This document shows, in pieces, positions 24,625 to 33,332 of a DNA stretch of 64,000 nt. The notes beneath the pieces are model-generated. The model made no database searches, was not told the DNA's origin, and saw only the letters and a list, made by a program, of their open reading frames with translations. Positions within the stretch are counted from its first letter, which is position 1. Each line of letters begins with the position of its first letter. Origin of the DNA: Tenrec ecaudatus (taxonomy: Eukaryota; Chordata; Mammalia; Afrosoricida; Tenrecidae); assembly GCF_050624435.1 (NCBI RefSeq), contig NC_134546.1:18065001-18129000 (forward strand). The letters are read 5' to 3'. The position numbers and the translations under genes are program-made.

Positions 24625-25060
24625 AGTGGCTATGAACTGGGCTGCTAACCTCAGCAAGGTCAGCAGTTCAAAACCACCAGGTGCTCCTTGGGAGAAAGAC
24701 ATGGCTTTCTAGTCTCTAGAGCAGTGGTTCTCAACCTTCCTCATGCCTCAACCCTTGAATATAGTTCATGTTGTGGGGACACCCCAACAATACAATTATT
24801 TTTTTGTGGAGTTGCTTCTTTATTGAGAGGGTTGGGGTGCACCAGGGAATGTCCATTTTAATCTTCTTGGGCTGGTAGTAAGATTATTTTCATTGCTACT
24901 TCATCACTGTAGTTTTGCTCCTGTTATGAATCGGACAAGCCCTGTGAAAACCAGGTGGAGGGCCACTGCTCTACAGAGGAGGGGAGTTCTTCCCTGTCCT
25001 ATAGGGTTGCTACAAGTCAGAATCGATTTGATGGCAGTGAGTTTGGGGTTTTTTTTAGCT
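24625..25060 (+). repeat. AfroSINE-type SINE split by a hAT element
   Basis: The head and body, with 'aaggtcagcagttcaaaacc', run to about 24721. The tail 'cctatagggttgctacaagt' resumes after 24968. The gap is the SPIN-like transposon. Confidence 0.85.
24722..24968. mobile_element. SPIN-like hAT nonautonomous DNA transposon
   Basis: Begins CAGTGGTTCTCAACCTTCC and ends in the imperfect inverse 'accaggtggagggccactg'. Flanks are ctctagag (24714-24721) and ctctacag (24969-24976), a 7-of-8 match and the 8-base target duplication expected of hAT elements. Internal blocks 'gttcatgttgtggggac' and 'attgctacttcatcactgta' then 'ttttgctcctgttatgaatcg' follow the SPIN/URR1 consensus as I recall it. About 80 bases near 24795-24878 look like a further insertion. 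Confidence 0.8.
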
Positions 25061-25119
25061 CTACACTCGGTTGCAGGAGGCCAACTCTGACTACACTTCA
25101 AGGTTTCCTAGAGAGCTTT

Positions 25120-25300
25120 TGAGTCCTAGAGGTGCACTGGTTCGCAACGAGGTCAGCGGTTTGAACCCAGCTAGCCATTCTGCTGGAGAAGGACTTGGAA
25201 ATGGGTGGGAGAAGGCCCATGATCAGGAACCTCCAGCGAGAGTCCCTCTATTCTGTCACAGAGGGTTGCTGTGAACCGAAATCCAAGCAACGGGGTCCTC
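25120..25300 (+). repeat. AfroSINE-type SINE, diverged
   Basis: Head block 'gaggtcagcggtttgaaccc' and tail 'acagagggttgctgtgaacc'. Confidence 0.7.
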
Positions 25301-25309
25301 TCCTCACCA

Positions 25310-25815
25310 ACATGCTATGTGTTCGTGTTAGGAGAGAGGGGTTGTCCCTCTCCATGCCTGAAGGCCTTTACAGGAGGTTGGAAGAGAACCAGGCGAGGCC
25401 TTAGCCAGCCATAAAGACTACTGGGCATGTGCCAATTCAAGCGCGAGCCAGGTGGACGGTACACCTGGGTGGCCCAAACTAGGCCCAGGTGGGCTTAATT
25501 CAGCCAATGGGGTCAACCAATACCTTCAACCACTGCCTCAAATACCTTGGCCCTGAGACCCTCTACCTTTTTCCCGCTTCTTCTTCGCCCTTCAGCTCTG
25601 GTCCTGTGCCCGCTCAGCCTGGTAGTGGTCTCTGTCCTCAGGCTACCACCCATGGGTGCGCAGTCCCACTCACGAGGTTGCCCGCGTTACGTGACTGTAA
25701 AACCTAAAACTTTTAATGTCCTTTATACAAACCCCCTTGGATCACCAGCCAGGCTTCGGCATGAATTCTTTTCACGTGAAGTCAAGGGCCGAGGTCTTTG
25801 CCACCGGAGATAATT
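25310..25815 (+). mobile_element. Solo LTR of an endogenous retrovirus, copy 1
   Basis: Shares blocks with 48285-48715 and 62970-63690: 'cagccaatggggtc' (CCAAT-type box), 'cttggatcaccagccaggct' and 'catgaattc'. No internal region is attached, so it is a solo LTR. It is a fossil. Its family resembles a class I ERV LTR, but that is inference. Confidence 0.65.
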
Positions 25816-25819
25816 TACA

Positions 25820-26278
25820 AGTGGGGGTGGTCAGTGGCATGTTGACCTTTTCAAACTCTCTCATCTGCAACCACCGGGGAGCCCTGCTCTCATAGGTTAT
25901 TGATTGGCTTGTCTCCATCCCGAGAACAGGATCCCAAGTCCCTGGTGAAGAGTGAGTTTCGAATGTGTGGCTGGAAGTGTGGCGATGGGGCCGTGCGGTG
26001 ACACTGAGTACCAGTGTGTGCTAAGGCGTGTGGCACTGCGACCACTGCGTAGGTGATCATATGGAATGCCATCGTGTGAATGGTTGTGTCCCCAGTGCGA
26101 GGATCACTTTGGGTGGAAGGACATTGTGTGAGACGGCAGGATGTCCCCATGCCAGCGGCTGTGTCCTCGACGGCAAGGTCACTGAGAATGGTCATACTGT
26201 GCGACAGTGGAGAATAGCTTAACCGGGATGAGTGTGTCCGAGTGTGACTGTCGACTGCGAGTTAACGCGCAAGAGCTG
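25820..26278. other. Unique stretch upstream of ABHD1
   Basis: No gene or repeat is recognised. Short overlapping frames on both strands look like chance. Confidence 0.35.
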
Positions 26279-26279
26279 G

Positions 26280-26790
26280 AGGAAGGTGCAGGAGGTGCCC
26301 CTCGCCAAGATGGCGACTGTGGGGGTGGCAGCTTGCCCTTGGAAGGCGCTGCACTTGTAACCGGGGAAAGTAAAGGGACGGGCCGGAGCAGGCTCGGGGA
26401 GGCTCATCTGTGCAGGTCCTTCGCGTTAGCTGGGCGCGGGGCGCGGGGCGCGGGGCGCGGGGCGCGGGGCGCGGGGCGCGGGGCGCGGGGCGCGGGGCGC
26501 GGGGCGCGGGGCGCGGGGCGCGGGGCGCGGGGCGCGGGGCGCGGGGCGCGGGGCGCGGGGCGCGGGGCGCGGGGCGCGGGGCGCGGTTCACTGGCACCGT
26601 AAGGTCCTAGCGCCGCCTTCCCAGCCTCGGGCAGTGGGCGGGGCGCAAGCCTGCGGCCCTGAGAGGCGGGGCGAGCACTGGCCGACCAATGGTGTGCGAG
26701 CGGCGCACCTGGTGCGCACCTGCGGCCGGCTGCCTTGAGAAAGCCGGCAGCGGGAGCTAGCCTAGAGGCCAGGAGTCAGCATCAGGAAAA
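26280..26790 (+). promoter_or_regulatory. ABHD1: CpG-rich ABHD1 promoter region
   Basis: CpG-dense sequence runs up to the ABHD1 start codon, with 'gggcggggcg'-type GC boxes near 26635-26670 and a 'gaccaatggt' CCAAT-type motif at about 26684-26693. The tandem GC minisatellite lies inside it. No TATA box is apparent. Confidence 0.7.
26432..26586 (+). repeat. GGGGCGC minisatellite, 21 full GGGG runs
   Basis: A perfect 7-base unit, GGGG followed by CGC, repeats without a single substitution; the GGGG runs start at 26438 and recur every 7 bases to 26578. It lies about 205 bases upstream of the ABHD1 start codon. Because 7 is not a multiple of 3, it reads open in several frames, which makes spurious GARG-type proteins. 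Confidence 0.97.
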
Positions 26791-26791
26791 G

Positions 26792-29700
26792 ATGCTGCTG
26801 AGTTCCTCCCTGAGCCCCCAGAATGGCACTTGGACTGAGCTCTTCTTTCAGCTTTTGGGTCTTGGCGCCGTCTTCTACCTGGGCTACTACTGGGCCTGTG
26901 TGCCCCAGGTGCGTGCAGGCCCAGCGCTCTGGCCAATGGGTGTGGGATACTGGGGTCCTGGGCACCTCTTCTCGCTCGGTGCTCGAGCCCTTTGCGGGAG
27001 TTGGGATGGCTGACCCCCTTCCCCCACCCTTACCCTGTGCGACATCCAGGCTACACGTTGCTGTGACTTTATAATGAAAAAGTCGCTTCTGTGTCTGCCT
27101 AAATTCTTCCATACCAGCTGGCCTTTCGGACTTCGGAGGGGTGCTGCTCTCATTGGTGTGACAGACATTTGAAGACAGGCAGAGTGAACGCGTTCTCAGG
27201 TGTCAGGGAGATGTGCACGAGCAGTGTAATGCCTGCCCTTCCTCTTCAGGCTGTTGGTTCTCAGTCGCTGCACCAAATGGAGGCGTGTGCGCTTGTGGGT
27301 TACAACCAACACTAGCAGGCAGGGTGACCAAAGAGGCCTAGTAGGGCCTCCCTTCCCTTAGAGACTGGCTTGCAGCTTCCTTTCGAGTTCGGGCTCGATG
27401 AAGAACCCTAACTGTTCTTTGCGCCTCAGTTGTTTCAAGTTCTAGACTCTCCTGGAATTGTGCAGTGAGGAAATCTTAAGTTGTTTTTAGATGAACTTGG
27501 AGATTTATTCCAACCGGAAAAACAAACTCTCACTGGCTGCGTGGAGTAGATTCTGCCATCTACAGACTTTCTGCTCCAGTGAAGATGTACGTACTGCCTC
27601 AAACCCACAGGGGCAATTCTAGTCTGGCCTATGGGGTCCCTATGATTCTTAGGGAAAGTGTGAGAGAATACATAATTTGCATAGCCAGGAAAAAAACCAA
27701 AATCTTCTCATTGTCATTAAGCTCTGCACTAGATAGCTTAGCCTAACAAGAAACCTGCTGATGCAAATTCTTCTTTTGAGCTATAAACATGGTGAGCTGC
27801 TGTGGGATTGATTCCAACTCGGGTGACCCTGTGTGTCAGAGCAGAACTGTGCTCCAAGCAGTTTTAATGGCTGATGTTGGGGGCAGTTTCCTAGGACTCT
27901 GGGTGGACTCCAACCTCGAATGTATTATCTAATTAGATAATCAGATGAGCTTGCTAACACTTTGCTCTATCCAGGGCCTCCAAAAGATTGATAGGGAGTT
28001 TTAATGTAATCTAGACCATTTTTGTGTTTGCAAAGCCTTCTGCATTAGTATGTATCCCCCCCCCACCCTCACCCCCCCGCCAAAAAAACAAACCCTCACT
28101 GCCATCAAGTCGATGGTGAGTTGTTGGCTGGTAACCTTCCTATAGAACAGGGTAGAACTGCCCCTGTGAGTTTCCAAGACTGTAACTCTTTATGGGAGTC
28201 AAAGCCTCATCTGTCTCCCTAGGAGCTGCTGGTGGTTTTGAACTGCTGACTTTGCAATTAGCAGCCTAACTCATAATTAGTACACAACAGGGCATTCACC
28301 TGTATTGCTTATAAAAATCAGTTTTCCTGGATAAAACAAAGCCCCTAAACTTAACAATATCCCATAAGCCTCACCTAATGTTTGATTTAGAAGGTCATTA
28401 AAGCCACCTGTCTTGAAAGCAAATGTTTTGAGAATGATGATGGCAACAAATGTGCTCGACACAATGTATGGATCGTGATAAGAGTTATACAAGCCCCCAA
28501 TAAAATGATTTTTTTAAAGGCCGTCTGTGAGGCCTAGTCACAAATTTTCACTGGTATGGCTCTTAACTAAACATTTTCCTTTGCTTGCAACCAGTCACAC
28601 TCTTTATATTTCCAAACTCTTCTCTGATGTCCAAACACTGTTTAAAATGCAGGCCAAGTGCCATGCTGGAGGCTCTGAGGACAGTTTGGATTATCCTGCA
28701 GAGGCGAGAGGCGGCTCAGACTTGTAGACAGTGACCTGTGATTATCTGGTTCTCAAGAGCTGGTCAAGGAACTCTGCCAGAGTTCAAATGCAACAAACCC
28801 ATACAGATCAACCTGGGAACCAACTTCCTAGCATCTTGTTCTAGATTACTGAACTGTTGGGCCACGGGTTTAACAAGCTGGTAATAACTCAAGATTTTGA
28901 CAACTAAGATTATTAACAAATAAGAGACAACATAGTACCATAAAGAGCACAGGCTCTGAGGTGCCCTGCTCTGCCACTCACTAGCTTTGTGATAAGGTAC
29001 TCGACATACAAACCTCTCCCCACAGGAAGGGCCTTGTACTTATCCCAGAAAGATGTTGGGAAGCTCACAAATTAAAATCCTGTAAAGCCCTTAGCCCCCT
29101 GCAGGCACATGGTGAGCCACCACCACCACATTCTACCTGCTCATATCAGTGGTGCCCTTATAATTATCCATCGTGTTAGGATTCTACGAAAACCACTTTG
29201 AGTCGTTTAAAGTATCCTATCACGTAGTGAATCATAGCTTACATTCCAGGGCTTACCCACAATGGTGCAAGTCACATCTCACAAAAGTTGCACTATCAAT
29301 TTAGTCTTTCTAATTTATAATTTTCCTAGCTTCCTCGGAGCATCGGGGCTTGGAGGAAACGGCAATCTGACCTGCAAGTTCCTTTGGGCCTGGCTCTAGA
29401 AATGTCACTTCCCTGGTTGAGCTTGGTACAGCATCCTCTCCATCAGCTTTCTAAATTGCCAGGCCCACCCGCTACATGTCCATCCAGAGGGCTGAGTGCC
29501 CACTGACCTCACCTGTCCCGGGCATCCCGTTCCTGCGCTTCCCCTTGGGTGGCATGAAGTGGAAGTCTGTTCGTGTTTGGATTATTCCTCATAGTGGCTA
29601 AGCGTCGACGGGGCTTTCTACTCCCGTGAAGAGTGACAGGTCCAGGAACTCAGAAGGGCAGTTGTACTGTCTTATAGGGTCACTTGATGGCAGCGAGTGT

Positions 29701-32700
29701 AATTCCCCAGGACAAAATGAGTGGCTGTGGGAAAAAGACCACATGCAGGCAACCGGCACTAAGGCCAGAAGTCAGAATGATCAGAGCTAGTTCTTCAGAT
29801 GACCAAACCTCACTGCCATGGAGCCACTTCTGACGTAGTGACCTTCGGGCAGGGTAGAACTGCCCCTATGGGTTTCCAAAACTGTAACTCTTTACAGGAG
29901 TAAGTAGAAAGGCTTATCACCCCACACCCTGGAAACTGGCTGGGAGATGACAGGGTGTGACTAAGGCAAAGGCCACAGACTTAAGTCTCCTAGTGGAACC
30001 CCAGCCCGTCCTCCCCACTGGACATATTTTCTACCTGGATTGCTGCCTCTTTTCAAGGGGTTGGGGCTGAGTGAGCAGGCAGGGACAGGCTACCCACGAA
30101 ACAAGGTTCTCATGGGCTTGTTTGTGCCTATTCACTGATCTGTGGTGCACAATTCCACATGTTTCTTGATGCATCTCTGATGTGGAAATTATGCACTGGT
30201 GATTAGTAATGAACAATTAAGCTCGTGTATGCTGAGTGCACTGGTTAATCTGCCCTGGGGGCAGCCAGCACCATCAAGGGCAGAAGATCCTCATCTTGTT
30301 CCAAGTCTGTGCACGGCCAACTCCAGAAGGGGACAGACAGCTCAGGACTGGGCTTTGGGGCTTCTCATCAGACTATGCTACCATTCTAGACCAATGAGCT
30401 CACCCACCGACCAAGCTGGAATGCGGGAGGGGGACTCTCACCTTCTGGGGTGGGGTGCCTCCCTGGCTTGTGCAAAACCTGGTGCATGAGGCAGGTTGTG
30501 TTGTGATTACAGAAGCCTCGGCTGGTGGCGGGGCCCCGGTTTTTGGCCTTCCTGGAGCGACACTGTCCACTCACTATGGAGACATTCTGCCCTACACTGT
30601 GGTGCTTTGAGGGGAGGCTACAAACTATCTTCGGAATCTTAGCTCAGTCTCGGCCCATCGTCTCTTATTGGAGGTATGAAGGGGCAGGGGTGTGATCACA
30701 AAGTGGCCTGCAGAGAAGTAGGGAACCCCTGCCTGCCCGCCTAGGTTTAACTGCAGGTCACCTTTGCCCCAGGTGCCTCAGCTCTGTTGAAGAAAGGCTG
30801 TCATTGCACAACCATGAGGGGACATCCCACCTTACGTGTCCCTGCCCCACCTTGTGGGAGACTTGCTCTTCATCAAGCATGCCCTCCAAGGATGCTGCAG
30901 GAAGATGTCTAACTTGGTGGTGGGTTCGCCTGGAGCTAAAACCCTGGTGAAGCCCTCCACATTCCTAACACTGTCGTTGTGTACCCTCTCCAAAACCACA
31001 GTGAAACCCTCCAAACCCCGGATGGAGGGCAGCTCCTGCTCCATTGGGCTGACCAGCGGGACAGCAGTCAGTACCCTGACCCTGCCACCCAACCCATTGT
31101 CTTACTGCTTCCTGGCATGACGGGAAGTAGCCAGGAGGTGTACATCCTGCACCTGGTCAAGCAAGCTTTGAGGGATGGCTATAGGTAAGGCTGGGCCTAG
31201 TGTCAGAAGGAGAAACCACCTCAGACATCCAGGAGTGTGGGATGAAGGGTGTGTTTTGGTTTGACGAGATTTTCTGAAGGATAGCTAAGGGGGGAGGGGG
31301 ACATCTAAGGGATGCCTGGCTAACCTGTATCTGTGCCCCTTAGGGCCGTCGTATTCAATAACCGGGGCTGCTGCGGGGAAGAACTGCTGGTAAGTCGCTG
31401 CCTCCTGTGGACGAAACAGCCCTTTAGCCACCCACCCCTAATAGACACTGGGCCTTCGGGTTCTCTCCATCTCTTCCCACACTTGAGCTTAGCCTTGTGG
31501 CCAGACCCTCTCTGATGACCCCATTTACCCTCAGACCCACAGGGCCTTTTGTGCCAGCAACACTGACGACATGGAGACTGTCGTGAGCCACATAAAGCAC
31601 CACCACTCCAAAGCGCCACTGCTAGCTGTGGGCTTCTCTCTCGGAGGGTAAAGGCCACCTGGGTTTCACCCCCACCCACCAGTGTCCTCTCCTTCTCCAC
31701 CTGCCCCAGCTTCTTTCTGGGCCCTGATCTGCTCCTGCAGGATACTGGTGCTGAACTACCTGGCCCGGGCTGGGCGGGCCTCCGGGCTGGCGGCAGCACT
31801 GACTATCTCTCCTTGCTGGGATTCCTTTGAGACGAATCGTTCCCTGGAGAGCCCGCTCAATTGGCTGCTCTTCAATCAGCACCTTACTGTCAGGCTCTGC
31901 CAACTTGTGAGGCGGTATGGTCTTGGCAAGAGGGGATGGGGCAGCAGCCAGGGTGGGATGGCAGGCATGCCAGGTCCGTACCAGTGTGCAGGCGAGTCCT
32001 CTAGCTGGGCACTCGCACCAGTGTGAGGCCTAAGCTGGGGGCTCGGGGTCAGGCCCATGAGGCGTGCCAGGGGAGGGCAGAGGGCTTGTGGAAGCAGACG
32101 GGAATTCCTTTCAGCTTCAAATCCGTTTGCTCTTTTGCAGAAATAGGAAAGTGATTGAGAAGATTGTAGATGTAGACTTTGTGCTAAAGGTATAGTCTTT
32201 CACACACTGCACACCCCCCACCCACACACCCCCCTTCAGGTTTTCCCTCTTCATCCTCACTTTCACCTCCCCCTTCAACCCCCCCACTCCAGGCCCGCAC
32301 CATTCGCCAGTTTGAGGAGCGCTACACAACCGTGGCCTTTGGCTATCGAGATTGTGATGCCTACTGCCAAGCAGTAAGCCCAAGAACCAAGGTGGACGCC
32401 ATCCAGACCCCTGTGCTCTGCCTCAATGCGGCCGATGACCCCTTCTCCCCAGCCAAAGGTGAGTATCCTAACCCTTGATGTTGAAGCCCCAGGGGCCGTG
32501 AGGTGCAGGTCAGGGGGCCTGACTTCCCCTGGCCCCTCCCCCAGCCCTCCCCCTTCAGGCTGCCCAGCACTCGGCCTATGTTGCCCTGCTCATCACCGCC
32601 CGAGGGGGGCACACTGGCTTCCTGGAAGGGCTGATCCCCAGGCAGCACCCTTACCTGAGTCGCCTATTGCATCAGTATGCCAAGGCCATCTTTCAGCACC

Positions 32701-32756
32701 CCGGGGAGCTGCCTGGCCTCGGGACTCACCTGCCTTTGGAGAGGAACGAGAGCTGA
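26792..32756 (+). CDS. ABHD1: Alpha/beta hydrolase domain-containing protein 1
   Basis: ABHD1 is a membrane-anchored serine hydrolase of the ABHD1/ABHD3 group; its substrate is not settled. Nine coding exons join in phase: 26792-26908, 30513-30673, 31002-31184, 31344-31389, 31535-31647, 31741-31914, 32141-32189, 32293-32458 and 32545-32756. They encode 406 residues, against 405 in human. The N-terminus has one hydrophobic segment (about residues 18-37, [20 protein letters not shown]). The nucleophile elbow is GFSLG, with serine in the GXSXG position; human has GISFG. The aspartate lies in NAADDPF and the histidine in GGHTGF, so the triad is complete. The first intron is 3.6 kb and repeat-rich. 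The gene converges on PREB with overlapping poly(A) signals. Confidence 0.97.
27555..27650 (+). repeat. AfroSINE-type SINE fragment
   Basis: Only the body, 'aaacccacaggggcaattct', and part of the tail. It lies in ABHD1 intron 1. Confidence 0.55.
27800..27965 (-). repeat. AfroSINE-type SINE, diverged
   Basis: An inverted copy with 'gattgattccaactcgggtg' and the decayed 'gcagaactgtgctccaagca'. It lies in ABHD1 intron 1. Confidence 0.6.
28090..28275 (-). repeat. AfroSINE-type SINE
   Basis: A near full inverted copy: 'gccatcaagtcgatggtgag', 'gtggttttgaactgctgact'. It follows a C-rich and A-rich simple stretch at 28050-28092. Confidence 0.85.
28415..28515 (+). mobile_element. Young L1-like 3' end
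   Basis: Ends 'caagcccccaataaaatgat' and a T-rich rather than A-rich run. Strongly truncated. Confidence 0.65.
28935..29060 (+). repeat. MIR SINE, decayed
   Basis: 'aagagcacaggctctgaggt' followed by 'ctctgccactcactagcttt' fits a MIR core. Confidence 0.6.
29060..29590. other. ABHD1 intron 1, unassigned
   Basis: No gene or clear repeat is seen. Confidence 0.35.
29595..29705 (+). repeat. AfroSINE-type SINE fragment
   Basis: 'gggctttctactcccgtgaa' and 'tcttatagggtcacttgatg' mark the body and tail. Confidence 0.65.
29805..29925 (-). repeat. AfroSINE-type SINE fragment
   Basis: An inverted body with 'gcagggtagaactgccccta' and 'aactgtaactctttacagga'. Confidence 0.7.
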
Positions 32757-32795
32757 CAGGGCTGCTATGCTGGGTCTCCGTTCAGTCTGCTCTTA

Positions 32796-32801
32796 TTTAT
32801 T
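32796..32801 (-). terminator. PREB: PREB poly(A) signal
   Basis: AATAAA on the minus strand, about 530 bases past the PREB stop. It shares bases with the ABHD1 signal on the other strand. Confidence 0.8.
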
Positions 32802-32804
32802 AAA
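32799..32804 (+). terminator. ABHD1: ABHD1 poly(A) signal
   Basis: ATTAAA lies 43 bases after the ABHD1 stop codon; three of its bases are also in the PREB signal. Confidence 0.75.
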
Positions 32805-33332
32805 TAATGTTGCCTCCCTAATGGGCTCAGGTTCCTTTCCGCCTTCTCCAAAGCCAGGCAGACTCTCCAGGAACTTACTGCATATCTGGCCTGGCTGGCT
32901 TAGAACCACGCAGTGCAAGCCCTGCATCCCTCCTGAATTTTTCCTTCCCAGCAGACACCAGGGTCTCCACAAGAAGAGCCACTGGCCATCAGGCTGGACG
33001 GGGGAAGTGGAGGAGGAAGAGGAGGAGAAATGGGGGACTTCTTCAGGAAGGATAGCTGTTTCTGCAGGGTCTTGGGCTTCTTCACATATTTCTGGAGACA
33101 GGACAAGCTCAAGTCGGGAGTCTCGGAAGGCAGAGGGAACAAGGCAGGTGGTGTGCCTGGGGCTTCAGACGCCACTGTCCTCCGTGAGTGCACAGGCCAG
33201 GGCTGCAGGGTTCCCAGGGCCCGGCAGTCTCAGCAGGGGCAGCCTCGACTGGGGCTCAAATTGGAGTGACCAGTGGGGTCCACGCATGTAGCCGGGGGCA
33301 GAGTCCAGGCCCTGACCTCAGGGAAGGAGGGA

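Larger units (their letters stand above)
32780..33332 (-). other. PREB: PREB 3' untranslated region
   Basis: The stretch runs from the PREB stop codon down to its poly(A) signal. A minus frame of 97 codons at 32900-33193 is not a known protein, and I leave it as UTR. Confidence 0.6.

Noticed and set aside
26207-26602. 131-codon plus frame and 111-codon minus frame over the minisatellite
   Set aside because: The GARG- and PRAP-type proteins are produced by the 7-base repeat being free of stops; no gene context supports them.
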